Part shown: positions 1 to 10,286 of the stretch, piece after piece
Layout: each line of letters begins with the position of its first letter
Position numbering within the stretch: position 1 is the first letter of the stretch
Assembly (NCBI RefSeq): GCF_013415305.1
Contig: NZ_JACBXU010000003.1
Coordinates: 62,001 to 126,000 of the forward strand
Source of the DNA: Pantoea sp. WMus005
Lineage (GTDB): Bacteria; Pseudomonadota; Gammaproteobacteria; Enterobacterales; Enterobacteriaceae
Reading direction: 5' to 3'
Length of the DNA: 64,000 bases
Notes under the pieces: generated by a model
What the model was told of the DNA's origin: nothing
Seen by the model: only the letters and a program-made list of their open reading frames with translations
Database searches by the model: none
Made by a program: the position numbers and the translations under genes

Positions 1-6
1 TAACAT
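1..6 (-). CDS. Start of the gene downstream of malK (cut by window edge)
   Basis: The minus strand reads AGGAGATAGAAAATGTTA just after malK, a strong ribosome binding site followed by an ATG at position 6. Only two codons lie in the window. In E. coli the gene after malK is lamB (maltoporin), so a maltose-related gene is likely here, but the product cannot be read. Confidence 0.4.
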
Positions 7-50
7 TTTCTATCTCCTGAGGTCATTGCTTTTATTGTTTTTTGGCAGGG

Positions 51-1160
51 CTATACACCCGGCTCCTGATACAGCCTGCGGCACGCGCTCCCGTCCTCGC
101 GGAACAGGTGACAACGCTCGGGCGGCAGGCCAATACCGAGGATGGCGCCCTCTTTTACCAGCACGACGTCTTCCTGGCGGTAGACCAGGTTCTGACGGAT
201 AGCGGGAATCTCGATGTGGATCTGTGTTTCATGCCCCAGCTGTTCCACCACCTGCACTTCCCCTTCAAGGGTGACGTCGGCGATATCGCTGGAGAGCAGA
301 TGTTCCGGGCGAATGCCCAGTGACATATTGCTGCCAACCTGAACCCCGGCACTGTCAACCGGCAGCCACACCAGTTGCTGATTAGGCAACCGCACCTGAA
401 CCTGGTCGATGGCGGTGGCGGTCACTTTGACCGGCAGGAAATTCATTTTTGGTGATCCGATAAACCCGGCAACAAAGCGGTTGGCGGGATAGTGGTAGAG
501 TTCAAGCGGCTTGCCGACCTGCGCAATACGCCCGGCATCCAGCACCACGATCTTGTCAGCCAGCGTCATCGCTTCGATCTGATCGTGGGTGACATAAATC
601 ATGGTGCGCTTCAGGCGCTTATGGAGACGGGAGATCTCGATCCGCATCTGGACGCGCAGCGCGGCATCGAGGTTCGACAGCGGTTCATCCAGCAGAAATA
701 CGCGCGGTTCCGCCACCAGCGTGCGGCCAATCGCCACGCGCTGACGCTGCCCCCCAGACAGGGCTTTGGGGCGGCGATCGAGCAGGTGCGCCAGTTGCAG
801 AATTTCTGCCACCTGATTAACGCGCTGATGAATTTCCGCTTTTTTCACTCCGGCCAGCTTCAGGCCAAAGGACATGTTCTCCGCCACCGACAGATGGGGA
901 TAAAGCGCATAGGACTGAAACACCATGCCAATGCCGCGTTCAGCAGGTGGTACGTCATTCATGCGCTGGTCGCCGATTAACAGCTCGCCACTGGTGATGG
1001 TCTCCAGTCCGGCAATCATGCGCAGCAGCGTCGATTTGCCACAGCCTGATGGGCCGACGAAAACTACAAATTCCCCTTCACGAATGGTGAGATCGATATC
1101 TTTCGACACCACCGTATCGCCCCAGGCTTTCGTGACATTGCGTAACACAACGCTCGCCAT
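51..1160 (-). CDS. malK: Maltose/maltodextrin ABC transporter ATP-binding protein MalK
   Basis: ATPase subunit of the maltose importer MalFGK2 on the inner face of the membrane; in E. coli MalK also restrains the activator MalT. The 369-residue protein has a Walker A motif (GPSGCGKST, about residues 36-44), the ABC signature LSGGQ, Walker B (VFLLDEP) and the H-loop (THD), then the C-terminal OB-fold regulatory region; length matches E. coli MalK (371). The start ATG at 1160 (MASVVLRNV) was chosen over the upstream in-frame start because it aligns with the family and follows GGAAGGGATC. It faces malE across the MalT-box region. The last ten or so residues differ from the usual MalK end. Confidence 0.95.
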   Translation of the reverse strand: MASVVLRNVTKAWGDTVVSKDIDLTIREGEFVVFVGPSGCGKSTLLRMIAGLETITSGELLIGDQRMNDVPPAERGIGMVFQSYALYPHLSVAENMSFGLKLAGVKKAEIHQRVNQVAEILQLAHLLDRRPKALSGGQRQRVAIGRTLVAEPRVFLLDEPLSNLDAALRVQMRIEISRLHKRLKRTMIYVTHDQIEAMTLADKIVVLDAGRIAQVGKPLELYHYPANRFVAGFIGSPKMNFLPVKVTATAIDQVQVRLPNQQLVWLPVDSAGVQVGSNMSLGIRPEHLLSSDIADVTLEGEVQVVEQLGHETQIHIEIPAIRQNLVYRQEDVVLVKEGAILGIGLPPERCHLFREDGSACRRLYQEPGV

Positions 1161-1247
1161 GATCCCTTCCCTCTTAGCTGCATAGTCGTGTCTGCTCAGC
1201 GGCAGACGGGTTCCGGGGCTCACTATGCGAGAGGAAACAATCGGTAA

Positions 1248-1294
1248 CATCCTCCGCCATAACGCAAACTACTGGGGGAGGAGGCGGGAGGAGG
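1248..1294. promoter_or_regulatory. MalT boxes in the malK-malE divergent control region (malK side)
   Basis: Two abutting direct copies of the MalT box GGGGA(G/T)GAGG lie on the plus strand: 1275-1284 is an exact match and 1285-1294 has one mismatch. A weaker inverted copy with two mismatches is at 1248-1257. Paired direct MalT boxes are the normal arrangement in enterobacterial mal promoters. Maltotriose/MalT control of both operons follows from family knowledge. Confidence 0.75.
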
Positions 1295-1330
1295 AGAAAT
1301 GCGGGCTGACGCCCCGGCCCGGGGGCTGCC

Positions 1331-1451
1331 GCGCTTTTTTGTGATCGCTAACTCAGACCCGAGGGATTTTTTGCCGCGTAAGCGCCCGCTTCAGGTGCTT
1401 TTTGCCAGCGCGATCACAGCGATTGCGCCTGGGGCGTAGAGCGGAGGAGGA
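1331..1451. promoter_or_regulatory. MalT box and possible CRP half-sites upstream of malE
   Basis: A third MalT box with one mismatch (GCGGAGGAGG) is at 1441-1450, about 70 bp before malE. CRP-like half-sites are seen as TGTGATCG near 1338 and CGATCACAGCG near 1411. The rest of the 360-bp gap between malK and malE holds no gene. The MalT box is well supported; the CRP sites are tentative. Confidence 0.55.
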
Positions 1452-1522
1452 TGAGAAGCCCTGGCGGATACGCACAATGATGCCGACAAAGCATTCACCA
1501 CTTCCGCTAACAGGATGGATTT

Positions 1523-2713
1523 ATGACAATGAAAACCGGAACACGAATTCTGGCCCTTTCTGCCCTCTCTGCTGTGCTCTTTTCAGCCAGCGCGATGGCA
1601 AAAATTGAGGAAGGTAAACTGGTCATCTGGATCAACGGTGACAAGGGCTACAACGGCCTTGCCGACGTGGGTAAGAAATTTGAGAAGGAGACCGGCATTA
1701 AAGTCACGGTCGAACATCCTGACAAAATGGAAGAGAAGTATCCGCAGGTTGCGGCGACCGGCGATGGCCCGGATATTATCTTCTGGGCACATGACCGTTT
1801 TGGCGGCTACGCACAGTCGGGCCTGCTGGCGGAGGTGACGCCGGACGCCAGCTTCCGCGAGAAGATCTTCCCGTTCACGTGGGACGCGGTACGTTTCGAC
1901 GGCAAGCTGATTGGCTATCCGATTTCGGTTGAGGCGCTGTCACTGATTTACAACAAAAAGCTGCTGCCGAACCCGCCGAAAACCTGGGAAGAGATTGCCG
2001 GACTCGACAAGCAACTGCGCGCCAAAAGCAAAAGCGCCATCATGTTTAACCTGCAGGAACCCTACTTCACCTGGCCATTGCTGGCCGCAGGCGGGGCTTA
2101 CGCCTTTAAGCTCACCGACGGTCATTATGATGTGAAGGATGTTGGCGTCGATAACGCCGGAGCGAAAGCGGGCATGCAGTTCCTGGTCGATCAGGTTAAA
2201 GCCAAAACCCTGAATGCCGACACCGATTACTCCATTGCTGAAGCCGCCTTTAACAAAGGCGAAACCGCCATGACCATTAATGGTCCGTGGGCGTGGGGCA
2301 ACCTCGACAAGAGCGGCATCGACTATGGCGTCACTGAACTGCCCACGCTGAAGGGTAAACCGTCGAAAGCCTTTGTCGGCGTGCTGAGCGCCGGGATCAA
2401 CGCCGCCAGTCCAAACAAAGAGCTGGCGAAAGAGTTCCTGGAGAACTATCTGCTGACCGATTCCGGACTGGAAATGGTCAATAAAGACAAGCCGCTGGGC
2501 GCCGTGGCGCTGAAATCTTACCAGCAGAGGCTGGAAAAAGATCCGCGTATTGCCGCCACCATGAGCAACGCTAAACAGGGCGACATCATGCCTAATATCC
2601 CGCAGATGGCAGCCTTCTGGTACGCGATGCGTACCGCCACCCTGAATGCGCTGGGCGGTCGTCAGAGCGTTGACGCCGCACTGAAAGATGCCCAGGCCCG
2701 TCTGAAGAAGTAA
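1523..2713 (+). CDS. malE: Maltose/maltodextrin-binding periplasmic protein MalE
   Basis: Periplasmic receptor that delivers maltose and maltodextrins to MalFGK2. The 396-residue precursor has a signal peptide (basic MKTG start, hydrophobic stretch, cleavage after ASAMA) and the MalE start of the mature protein, [19 protein letters not shown]. Length equals E. coli MalE. AGGA seven bases before the ATG at 1523 supports this start; another ATG lies two codons on. It is the first gene of malEFG and lies next to a MalT box. Confidence 0.97.
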   Translation: MTMKTGTRILALSALSAVLFSASAMAKIEEGKLVIWINGDKGYNGLADVGKKFEKETGIKVTVEHPDKMEEKYPQVAATGDGPDIIFWAHDRFGGYAQSGLLAEVTPDASFREKIFPFTWDAVRFDGKLIGYPISVEALSLIYNKKLLPNPPKTWEEIAGLDKQLRAKSKSAIMFNLQEPYFTWPLLAAGGAYAFKLTDGHYDVKDVGVDNAGAKAGMQFLVDQVKAKTLNADTDYSIAEAAFNKGETAMTINGPWAWGNLDKSGIDYGVTELPTLKGKPSKAFVGVLSAGINAASPNKELAKEFLENYLLTDSGLEMVNKDKPLGAVALKSYQQRLEKDPRIAATMSNAKQGDIMPNIPQMAAFWYAMRTATLNALGGRQSVDAALKDAQARLKK

Positions 2714-2768
2714 TCCTTCTATGCCGGGGTCATCCCCGGCTTGAGTGACCGTTAAGGAAAACCGCATC

Positions 2769-4295
2769 ATGTCAGGAAAACCGAAAACGCGCAGTCTGCT
2801 GCTAAAAAGCGTTCTCATCGGGATCGGCTGTCTGCTGGTCGGCTATCTGCTGGTGCTGATGTATGCGCAGGGCGAATATCTGTTTGCGCTGCTGACGCTC
2901 ATCCTCAGTGCGACCGGGCTGTGGATTTTTGCAAATCGTCGCGCCTATGCGTGGCGTTATGTCTATCCCGGCGTGGCCGGAATGGCGCTGTTTGTATTAT
3001 TCCCCCTCGCCTGCACCATCGCTATCGCCTTTACCAACTACAGCAGCACCAACCAGCTCACCTTTGAGCGGGCGCAGCAGGTACTGCTGGGCCGCACATT
3101 CCAGTCGGGTGAAGCAGTCAGTTTCTCACTGTTCCCGGCTGGCGATCGCTGGCAGCTGGTGCTGAACGATGGTAAAGCAGACGTTGTCTCGCCGCCGTTT
3201 ACGTTTGGCCCGGAACAGACGCTGAAAATGGCCCCCGCGACGCCACCCGCTGGCGAACGCGCGACCTTAAGAGTGATCACCACTAACCGTCAGGCGCTGA
3301 GCCAGATCCGTGCCGAACTGCCGGATGGCCGTCAGCTGCGGATGAGTTCACTGCGTCAGTTCTCCGGTACCCAGCCACTCTATCGGGTTGGCGCGCAGGA
3401 TGAGCTGATTAATCAGCAAAGCGGCACGCATTACCGCGCCAATCCGCAGACCGGCTTCTATCAGGCCGTGAACGCGGACAATACGTGGGATAACGAAACC
3501 TTAAGCCCCGGCTTTACCGTGAATACCGGCTGGAAAAACTTTGTGCGGGTGTTTACTGACGAAGGAATTCAGAAGCCGTTCCTGGCGATATTTGGCTGGA
3601 CGCTGCTCTTCTCGCTGATCACCGTGGTGCTGACCGTCGCCGTAGGCATGGTGCTGGCCTGTCTGGTGCAATGGGAGGCGCTGCGCGGCAAAGCCGTTTA
3701 TCGGGTGATGCTGATTCTGCCCTATGCCGTTCCGGCGTTTATCTCGATCCTGATTTTCAAAGGCTTGTTTAACCAGAGCTTTGGTGAGATCAACGTGATG
3801 CTTAGCGCGCTATTTGGCGTGAAGCCCGCGTGGTTCAGCGATCCGACGCTGGCGCGCACCATGCTGATTATCGTCAACACCTGGCTCGGTTATCCCTACA
3901 TGATGATCCTCTGCATGGGACTGCTGAAAGCCATTCCCGACGATCTCTATGAAGCCTCGGCGATGGACGGAGCAGGCCCGCTGCAGAACTTCTTCCTGAT
4001 CACCCTGCCGCTGCTGCTGAAGCCTTTGATGCCGCTGATGATTGCCAGCTTTGCCTTCAATTTTAATAACTTTGTGCTGGTGCAGTTACTGACCAACGGC
4101 GGACCGGATCGACTCGGCACCACCACGCCAGCTGGTTATACCGATTTGCTGGTGAACTATACCTGGCGTATCGCCTTTGAGGGCGGCGGCGGGCAGGACT
4201 TTGGTCTGGCAGCCGCCATCGCCACGCTGATCTTCCTGCTGGTGGGTGCGCTGGCGGTCATTAACCTGAAAGCCTCGCGGATGAAGTTCGACTAA
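2769..4295 (+). CDS. malF: Maltose ABC transporter permease MalF
   Basis: Inner-membrane subunit of the maltose importer. The 508-residue protein has three N-terminal membrane segments, a large periplasmic P2 loop (about residues 90-260), then five more segments. The EAA coupling loop that docks on MalK reads YEASAMDGAGPLQNF. The start at 2769 (MSGKPKTRS) follows GTTAAGGAAAACCGCATC and gives a length close to E. coli MalF (514). It is 55 bp after malE and 9 bp before malG. Confidence 0.96.
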   Translation: MSGKPKTRSLLLKSVLIGIGCLLVGYLLVLMYAQGEYLFALLTLILSATGLWIFANRRAYAWRYVYPGVAGMALFVLFPLACTIAIAFTNYSSTNQLTFERAQQVLLGRTFQSGEAVSFSLFPAGDRWQLVLNDGKADVVSPPFTFGPEQTLKMAPATPPAGERATLRVITTNRQALSQIRAELPDGRQLRMSSLRQFSGTQPLYRVGAQDELINQQSGTHYRANPQTGFYQAVNADNTWDNETLSPGFTVNTGWKNFVRVFTDEGIQKPFLAIFGWTLLFSLITVVLTVAVGMVLACLVQWEALRGKAVYRVMLILPYAVPAFISILIFKGLFNQSFGEINVMLSALFGVKPAWFSDPTLARTMLIIVNTWLGYPYMMILCMGLLKAIPDDLYEASAMDGAGPLQNFFLITLPLLLKPLMPLMIASFAFNFNNFVLVQLLTNGGPDRLGTTTPAGYTDLLVNYTWRIAFEGGGGQDFGLAAAIATLIFLLVGALAVINLKASRMKFD

Positions 4296-4304
4296 GGAGT
4301 TGTT

Positions 4305-5195
4305 ATGGCTATGGTACAACCCAAATCACAACGGCTGCGTCTGTTCACCACGCATCTGCTGCTGCTGTTATTTATCGCAGCGATTCTTTTCCCGCTGCTG
4401 ATGGTGATCGCGATTTCCCTGCGCGCCGGTAACTTCGCCACTGGCAGCCTGATCCCGGAGCAGATCTCCTGGGAGCACTGGCGGCTGGCGCTGGGTTTCA
4501 GCGTGGAACATGCAGATGGACGGGTCACCCCGCCGCCTTTTCCGGTGCTGCTGTGGTTATGGAACTCGATCAAAATTGCAGCCATTAGTGCGCTGGGGAT
4601 TGTGGCACTCTCGACTACCTGCGCCTATGCGTTTGCCCGCATGCGCTTTACCGGTCGCGCCAGCCTGCTGAAGGGGATGCTGATTTTCCAGATGTTCCCG
4701 GCGGTGTTGTCGCTGGTGGCGCTCTATGCGCTGTTTGATCGTCTTGGCCAGTATCTGCCTTTTATCGGGCTGAATACTCACGGTGGGGTGATCTTCGCCT
4801 ACATGGGCGGCATCGCGCTGCATGTCTGGACCATCAAAGGCTATTTCGAAACGATTGACGGATCCCTGGAAGAAGCCGCCGCGCTGGATGGTGCAACACC
4901 GTGGCAGGCGTTCCGGCTGGTGCTGCTGCCACTGTCGGTGCCGATTCTGGCGGTAGTGTTTATTCTGGCGTTTATCGCCGCGGTCACTGAAGTGCCGGTT
5001 GCGTCGCTGTTGCTGCGTGACGTCAACAGCTACACCCTGGCAGTCGGGATGCAGCAGTATCTCAATCCGCAAAACTATTTATGGGGAGATTTTGCCGCGG
5101 CGGCGGTGCTCTCCGCGATTCCGATTACCCTGGTGTTCCTGCTGGCTCAGCGCTGGCTGGTAAGCGGGTTAACCGCGGGCGGGGTGAAAGGCTAA
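4305..5195 (+). CDS. malG: Maltose ABC transporter permease MalG
   Basis: Second inner-membrane permease, partner of MalF. The protein is 296 residues, the usual MalG length, with six predicted membrane segments and the EAA loop [16 protein letters not shown] before the last segments. AAGGAGTTGTT precedes the ATG. It is the last gene of malEFG and is followed by a strong terminator. Confidence 0.97.
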   Translation: MAMVQPKSQRLRLFTTHLLLLLFIAAILFPLLMVIAISLRAGNFATGSLIPEQISWEHWRLALGFSVEHADGRVTPPPFPVLLWLWNSIKIAAISALGIVALSTTCAYAFARMRFTGRASLLKGMLIFQMFPAVLSLVALYALFDRLGQYLPFIGLNTHGGVIFAYMGGIALHVWTIKGYFETIDGSLEEAAALDGATPWQAFRLVLLPLSVPILAVVFILAFIAAVTEVPVASLLLRDVNSYTLAVGMQQYLNPQNYLWGDFAAAAVLSAIPITLVFLLAQRWLVSGLTAGGVKG

Positions 5196-5253
5196 ACGAT
5201 CATCATTGTACGTTGCCACTGCTTACACAACGCCTGTTGTGGTTGAATGATTC

Positions 5254-5277
5254 GGCGGCCTGGGGGCCGCCTTTTTT
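5254..5277 (+). terminator. Rho-independent terminator after malG
   Basis: GGCGGCC and GGCCGCC form a 7-bp GC-rich stem followed by six T residues. It lies about 60 bp after malG, just before the convergent tetR-type gene. Confidence 0.85.
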
Positions 5278-5280
5278 ATG

Positions 5281-5889
5281 CTAATCCGATTCCAACGCAC
5301 GGCTGCCTGCCACCAGCGCCACGACCATGGCCGATATCGCCTGCTCTCCTTCCGGTTGGCTGACATCGCCGCGTGCCACCGCGCCTGCGATGGCATCCGC
5401 GCCCCCCAGTAAGCCCCACATTCCTGCTTCAGGGATCCCGCTGCTGCCCGTGAACGGCGCAAACCAGCGCTGGCAGCGGGCAATAAAGTCGAGCTGATAG
5501 TGGCGTTTGACGGCGGCCAGTTCCGGTGAGGTGCTGAGTGCTGACAGCAATTCCGGAATCTCGCGCCCCTCTGTCATCACACAGTCGACATAACAGGTCG
5601 CGAGCACGTCCGCTCTTTGTTGCATCACCCTCGGCGCAGCATTCATCGCCGCTTCCATCCGTTCGGTCTGGCGGCAATCAAAATCGTCATACAATGCCGC
5701 CAGCAACCCATGACGGGTAGTGAAGTGATCATAAACGACCGGCTTACTCACCCCCGCCGCGTCGCCGACCCGCGCCAGGGTCAGCGCCTCGCTGCCCTCG
5801 GTCTGCATTATCTGCCACGCGACGTCCGACAATTGCCTGCGTCGGGCCTCGCGTGACAGACGCTTACGGGGCGTTTTTTCAACGGTCAT
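5281..5889 (-). CDS. TetR/AcrR family transcriptional regulator
   Basis: DNA-binding repressor of 202 residues. The N-terminal helix-turn-helix reads ALTLARVGDAAGVSKPVVYDHFTTRHGLLAALYDDF, typical of TetR; the C-terminal half is a ligand-binding domain with no assignable ligand. The start at 5889 (MTVEKTPRK) lies one base after the stop of the flavin reductase gene, so the two are co-transcribed. The usual inference is that it represses this operon through the upstream GGTAAGTTA-type repeats. The longer in-frame start inside the upstream gene is less likely. Confidence 0.85.
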   Translation of the reverse strand: MTVEKTPRKRLSREARRRQLSDVAWQIMQTEGSEALTLARVGDAAGVSKPVVYDHFTTRHGLLAALYDDFDCRQTERMEAAMNAAPRVMQQRADVLATCYVDCVMTEGREIPELLSALSTSPELAAVKRHYQLDFIARCQRWFAPFTGSSGIPEAGMWGLLGGADAIAGAVARGDVSQPEGEQAISAMVVALVAGSRALESD

Positions 5890-5890
5890 G

Positions 5891-6481
5891 TTATTCCTGA
5901 TGCGCGAATACACGCTGGCCCAGTTGCTGCGCCAGCAGATAGTGTGACTCAGGATAACCTTCATCGCCGCTGAGCAACAACTCGCTGGTCACCACCGGCG
6001 CACCACAATAATCAAAGATGCCCTGATCGATCTGATTCCGCATGCTGGCGAAATAGCCGCGCCGCAGATAAGTGCGGGTGTCCGCCGCGCCAATCGCCAC
6101 CAGATGAACGGGAAGATGGCTGAGGCGTTTAACAATCCGGCCATCCTGCTCATCAAAGGCCCAACCCGCAATGAAGACGCGGTCGATCCAGCCTTTAAGC
6201 TGGGCGGGAAACGACCACCAGTAGACCGGATAGACCAGCACCAGCGCATCGGCGCGGTCCAGTCGCTGCTGTTCGGCCAGCACATCCTGCGAAACGGCCC
6301 CCAGACCGTTGAAATGCTGGTGATCGCTGAGCGTAAAACGGGGATCAAACCCTTCTGCTGCCAGATCGACTTTTTCAGCCGTATGGTGGCCTGTCGAGAT
6401 AATGCCCTGCACCAGCCGATCTGCCACGCGGTGGGTATGCGCATCCTGATTGGGATGGGAAGTCACTATTAATGCATGCAT
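5891..6481 (-). CDS. NAD(P)H-dependent FMN/FAD reductase, flavodoxin-fold (NQO/MdaB/KefF-like)
   Basis: Quinone or azo-type reductase of 196 residues. The N-terminus MHALIVTSHPNQDAHTHRVA is the flavin phosphate-binding loop of the flavodoxin-like fold, and the central VYPVYWWSFPAQLKGWIDRVF is the family signature. Two-electron reduction of quinones or electrophiles is known for the family; the real substrate is unknown. It is first in an operon with the TetR gene, so response to a toxic quinone-like compound is likely. Confidence 0.85.
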   Translation of the reverse strand: MHALIVTSHPNQDAHTHRVADRLVQGIISTGHHTAEKVDLAAEGFDPRFTLSDHQHFNGLGAVSQDVLAEQQRLDRADALVLVYPVYWWSFPAQLKGWIDRVFIAGWAFDEQDGRIVKRLSHLPVHLVAIGAADTRTYLRRGYFASMRNQIDQGIFDYCGAPVVTSELLLSGDEGYPESHYLLAQQLGQRVFAHQE

Positions 6482-6485
6482 TGTC

Positions 6486-6542
6486 GTTACCTTACCTGTT
6501 CAGCCATTAAGCTACTAAAGGTAAGTTACTATTGGTAGGTTA
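6486..6542. promoter_or_regulatory. Repeated GGTAAGTTA-type motif, possible TetR operator
   Basis: Two direct copies, GGTAAGTTA (6520-6528) and GGTAGGTTA (6534-6542), lie 14 bp apart, and an inverted copy (TTACCTTACC) is at 6487-6496. They sit immediately upstream of the flavin reductase-tetR operon, where a local repressor would bind. Binding is inferred. Confidence 0.4.
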
Positions 6543-6617
6543 GCAAGTGGCAACGTCAGGTCTATTCGCTGACCGCATGTGCTGTTAAAACGTCCCTGTC
6601 GTCAGAAAGGACTGCGT

Positions 6618-7277
6618 TTAGCGACGATAAGCCAGCACGCGTACCAGTCGATCACCGAGTTTCTGAATCAGCATCACCAGCGCCAGCAGCACCACAATCG
6701 TAGCCGCCATGATCTGATTATCGAAGCGCTGATAACCGTAGCGAATCGCCAGATCCCCCAGCCCGCCACCGCCCACCACGCCTGCCATTGCCGAGAAACC
6801 AATCAGCATGACAATCGTCAGGGTAACACCCGCCACCAGCGCGGGCAGCGCTTCCGGCAACAGCACGCGGCTGACGATATGCCAAAGCGTGCCGCCCATC
6901 GACACTACCGCTTCAATCCGGCCACGATCGACCTCATCCAGGGCGTTCTGGACGATGCGGGCAAAGAAAGGAAACGCCCCCAGCGTAATCGGCACAATCG
7001 CCGCCGTACTCCCCAGCGTGGTGCCGACCAGCAGCCGGGTAAAGGGGATCAACGCAATCAGCAGCACCACAAACGGCAAGGCGCGTCCGGTGTTCACCAG
7101 CGTATTCAGCAGCAGTGAAATCGTGCGATTAGGCAGAATACCTGTCGGCCGGGTCAGAAACAGCAGCACGCCGACCGGCAATCCTATCGCCACCGTAAAA
7201 AGAGCCGCCAGCAGCACCATGTAGAGGGTTTCACCCGTGGCGTTCAGCAGCAGTTCCTGAAATCGATCACGACTCAT
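6618..7277 (-). CDS. Methionine-type ABC transporter permease (MetI family)
   Basis: Inner-membrane permease of 219 residues with five predicted membrane segments and an EAA-type loop ([28 protein letters not shown]). MetI proteins are about 217 residues. The ATG at 7277 overlaps the TGA of the ATPase gene as ATGA, which fixes the start and implies translational coupling; an ATG three codons upstream is possible. The family imports methionine or related sulfur compounds. With an oxygenase gene in the same operon, a modified sulfur substrate may be imported. Confidence 0.9.
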   Translation of the reverse strand: MSRDRFQELLLNATGETLYMVLLAALFTVAIGLPVGVLLFLTRPTGILPNRTISLLLNTLVNTGRALPFVVLLIALIPFTRLLVGTTLGSTAAIVPITLGAFPFFARIVQNALDEVDRGRIEAVVSMGGTLWHIVSRVLLPEALPALVAGVTLTIVMLIGFSAMAGVVGGGGLGDLAIRYGYQRFDNQIMAATIVVLLALVMLIQKLGDRLVRVLAYRR

Positions 7278-8062
7278 GCTACGCATCGTGTTAATGCCTC
7301 ACGCTGATATTTTTCGATAAACGCCCGATCTGCTTCGCCATCCTTCAGCAGCATTTTGCGCAGGCGTCCCTCTTCACGTCCCATGATCTGGCTCAGGCTG
7401 CCGCTCTCAACCAGCTGGCCATTTTCAAGCAACGCTGCGCCGTCACAGATGCGCTTTACCACCGCCATTTCATGCGTGATCAGCACAATGGTGATATTGA
7501 GCTGTTGCTGAATGTCTGCCAGCAGATCGAGAATCGAGGTGGTGGTTTCAGGGTCCAGCGCGCTGGTCGCCTCATCGCACAACAGATAACGGGGTCGGGC
7601 AGCCAGCGCACGGGCAATGCCGACGCGCTGTTTCTGCCCACCGGAGAGCTGCGATGGCCAGGCTTTAGCGAAGGACTCCAGCCCCACCAGCTTCAGCAGA
7701 GACGCAACCCGCACGCGGCGTTCAGTTTTTGAGACACCAGCAATCTCCAGCGCCAGATCGACGTTGTCCTGCACGTTGCGTGAATGCAGCAGATTGAAGT
7801 GCTGAAAGATCATTCCCATCTGCTGTCGCTGCTGACGCAGTTGCGCCAGACTCATCGCGGCGAGATCCTGGCCATCAATCTCGATTCGCCCACTGGAAGG
7901 ATTCTCCAGCCGGTTCAGGCAGCGCAGCAGCGTGCTTTTGCCTGCCCCGCTCCGGCCGAGGATGCCAAAAATGGTCCCCTCTTCAATGGTGAGCGAGATG
8001 TCGTCTAATGCTGGCGAAGAGGCGCCAGCGTAATGTTTGCTGAGATGACTGATTTTAATCAT
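7274..8062 (-). CDS. Methionine-type ABC transporter ATP-binding protein (MetN family)
   Basis: ATPase of 262 residues: Walker A (GRSGAGKST, about 36-44), Q-loop (MIFQHFNLL), ABC signature ([15 protein letters not shown]), Walker B ([13 protein letters not shown]) and switch His (THE). The sequence pattern is that of MetN. It is shorter than E. coli MetN (343) and lacks most of the C-terminal ligand-sensing C2/ACT domain used for methionine trans-inhibition, so feedback control may be missing. It overlaps both neighbours by a few bases. Confidence 0.9.
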   Translation of the reverse strand: MIKISHLSKHYAGASSPALDDISLTIEEGTIFGILGRSGAGKSTLLRCLNRLENPSSGRIEIDGQDLAAMSLAQLRQQRQQMGMIFQHFNLLHSRNVQDNVDLALEIAGVSKTERRVRVASLLKLVGLESFAKAWPSQLSGGQKQRVGIARALAARPRYLLCDEATSALDPETTTSILDLLADIQQQLNITIVLITHEMAVVKRICDGAALLENGQLVESGSLSQIMGREEGRLRKMLLKDGEADRAFIEKYQREALTRCVA

Positions 8063-8864
8063 GCTGCTGGTCCGCGACCGGAATCACAGAGCCCTGATAA
8101 TTTTTACGGATAAATTCCGCCACCTGCGGCGAGCGCAGATCTTTTGCCAGCTGCAACACGCGCGGATCTTTCGCCCGTTCTGGCGTGGTCACCAGCAGGT
8201 TGGCGTAGGGATTATGCGCCGCCGACTCCAGACCCAGCGCATCTTTCGCTGGCGTCAGCCCGGCTTCAAGCGCGTAGTTGCCATTTATTACGGCGGTATC
8301 CACATCATCCAGCGAGCGCGGCAGTTGCGGCGACTCAATCTCAACAATCTTGATTTTTTTCGGGTTCTCACTGATATCTTTCGGCGTCACCAGCGTTAAG
8401 CCCGTTTCGCCCTTCGCATTAAGTTTTATCACCCCTTTGTCCTGCAACAGCCACAGCGCACGGCTCAGGTTGGTGGTATTGTTCGGTACCGCAATGCTGG
8501 CACCCTCTGGCAGCCCTGACAGTGATTTCACCTTGCGCGAGTAAATCCCCAGCGGCTCAATGTGCACGCTGGCGACCACCGCAAAGGATTTCCCCAGCGC
8601 CTTCTCCTGATCTTTTAAGTAGGGCAGATGCTGAAAGTAGTTGGCATCCACATCCCCGGCGGCCAGCAACTCATTGGCATTCACGCCACCGCTCAGATCA
8701 ACAATTTTGATATCCAGTTTAGGATCCAGGGTTTTGACATACTCCAGGATCTCCGCGTGCGGCAACGGATCGGCTGCCACACGTAGCGGTGCGGCCTGCA
8801 GGCTTTGAGCAATCAGCAGTGAAAGACCGGCAAGAACCTGAAAGCGCTTTTTAATCATCATCAT
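8055..8864 (-). CDS. MetQ/NlpA family substrate-binding protein
   Basis: Periplasmic receptor for the transporter. The 269-residue form starts [17 protein letters not shown] with a signal peptide ending LQAAP. There is no lipobox cysteine, unlike E. coli MetQ, so it should be a soluble periplasmic protein. Family motifs include [14 protein letters not shown] and [13 protein letters not shown]. Three ATG codons in a row make the exact start uncertain by two residues; AAAAGAGAA precedes them. The ligand is methionine-like by family, not proven. Confidence 0.88.
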   Translation of the reverse strand: MMMIKKRFQVLAGLSLLIAQSLQAAPLRVAADPLPHAEILEYVKTLDPKLDIKIVDLSGGVNANELLAAGDVDANYFQHLPYLKDQEKALGKSFAVVASVHIEPLGIYSRKVKSLSGLPEGASIAVPNNTTNLSRALWLLQDKGVIKLNAKGETGLTLVTPKDISENPKKIKIVEIESPQLPRSLDDVDTAVINGNYALEAGLTPAKDALGLESAAHNPYANLLVTTPERAKDPRVLQLAKDLRSPQVAEFIRKNYQGSVIPVADQQHD

Positions 8865-8880
8865 TTCTCTTTTGTTGTTA

Positions 8881-9903
8881 TCAGTGAGTGTTATGTTCAG
8901 GGTAGAAACGCCGGGCGACTTCCGGATGCGAACGCAACCGGCCCTTGAGGTAATTCCAGCCGACTTCACGCAGTAACGGGTTAAGCGGATCGCTGCTCGG
9001 TCCCTGCGCCAGATGAGCCAGTTGGGCAGGCAGTTGATAGATTGGCACTACCGCGTCCAGCTGGGCGCCCAGGAAAAAGGCAATGGACAGGCGCTCACTG
9101 ATCTGCGGTGGCGAGACCACGCGATGCACCGTCGCGCGCAGATAGCCGTTAGTCGCCAGCTCCAGTAGTTCGCCAATGTTCACCACAAAGGCGCCCGGCA
9201 GCGGCGATGCATCGATCCAGTTGTCCGATGTCACTTCAACCTGTAAGCCCGGCTGGTCGTCCTGCAATAACATGGTCAGGAAGCCCGAATCTTTATGCGC
9301 GCCAACACCCTGGCGTGATTCGCCTTCGGTGCGGCCCGGATAGCGAATCAGCTTGATATGTTCGTTGGGGTAGTCGCCATAGAGGTTGTCGAACGCGTTG
9401 CGCGGCAGCGTTAGCGCTTCGGCAAAGGCACGCAGTAACGCCAGCGCCACCGCCGTCATCTGCTGCTGCCAGCGGGTGACCACGGTCTGTAGTTCAGGCA
9501 GGGCTTCAGGCCACTGATTCGGCCCCTGCATCCGTTGCCAGGTGGGTGAATCGGCAGTCACGGGCAATGCTTCCCGTTCCGCACCAATATCAAACTGCTC
9601 GCGATAGTCAGGCTGGCTTCGGGTTATTTCCACACCCGCCCGGTTATAGCCACGAAAATGCGGGGAGTTAGCCATCGCTACCGCGGATTTTTCCGCCTGT
9701 GGCAGGGCAAAAAATTTCCGCGCGACGTCCTGAACCTCATCTGATAATTCACGGTCAATGCCGTGATTGATTAAATAGAAGAAACCGACATCACGCGCGG
9801 CCTGGCTGAGTTTTTCCAGGATTTGTTGCTGCTGCTGTTGATTACCTGACAATAACGAGAAATCAATTACCGGTAATTCTGCGGGGCTTAACGCACTCAT
9901 CAT
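8881..9903 (-). CDS. Isopenicillin N synthase-like 2-oxoglutarate/Fe(II) oxygenase
   Basis: Non-haem iron oxygenase of 340 residues. An N-terminal DIOX_N region (PVIDFSLLSG...VGFFYLINHGID) precedes the jelly-roll domain with the HxD motif (VGAHKDSGFLTML) and the distal His plus RxS (TVHRVVSPP...ERLSIAFF), the Fe(II) and 2-oxoglutarate ligands. It is the first gene of an operon with the MetQ, MetN and MetI-type genes, separated by 16 bp. This suggests that it oxidises the imported compound, but the substrate is unknown. ATG 9903 or 9900 may be used. Confidence 0.85.
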   Translation of the reverse strand: MMSALSPAELPVIDFSLLSGNQQQQQQILEKLSQAARDVGFFYLINHGIDRELSDEVQDVARKFFALPQAEKSAVAMANSPHFRGYNRAGVEITRSQPDYREQFDIGAEREALPVTADSPTWQRMQGPNQWPEALPELQTVVTRWQQQMTAVALALLRAFAEALTLPRNAFDNLYGDYPNEHIKLIRYPGRTEGESRQGVGAHKDSGFLTMLLQDDQPGLQVEVTSDNWIDASPLPGAFVVNIGELLELATNGYLRATVHRVVSPPQISERLSIAFFLGAQLDAVVPIYQLPAQLAHLAQGPSSDPLNPLLREVGWNYLKGRLRSHPEVARRFYPEHNTH

Positions 9904-10286
9904 TAACACTCTGTTGGCATCGAATAGCGTTACACTGCCACTTCATTTATGCGTTAACTACCAACTAATCCTGCTATGTATATGCGGCAGATGGGAATAT
10001 CTCACCTGTTCTTAGCTTTTCCAGCCACAGATTACTCTGCGCGGTAGATCCTCTTTTTTGGCGATAATGATGGCGAAAACAGCGAAAAACAGATCCACAC
10101 ATAAAAAGAGCTGCTAACACGTAATATTTCCAAATGTTTGTGAGAGTAAGCAGTCATGAGTTAGAGCACCGTGCTGAATTTGTCATTAAAGTTAGTTATT
10201 TCGGCTGAAAACTTGCAAAACCTTACAATCGTGGTCTATGGTTTACCGGCTGCGGCTTTTGCCGCTTCACTTAAAATTTTTCGGCT

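Noticed and set aside
6579..7118. Long His/Gln/Arg-rich plus frame opposite the permease gene.
   Set aside because: Composition is that of an antisense shadow of hydrophobic membrane segments; the permease on the minus strand is clear.
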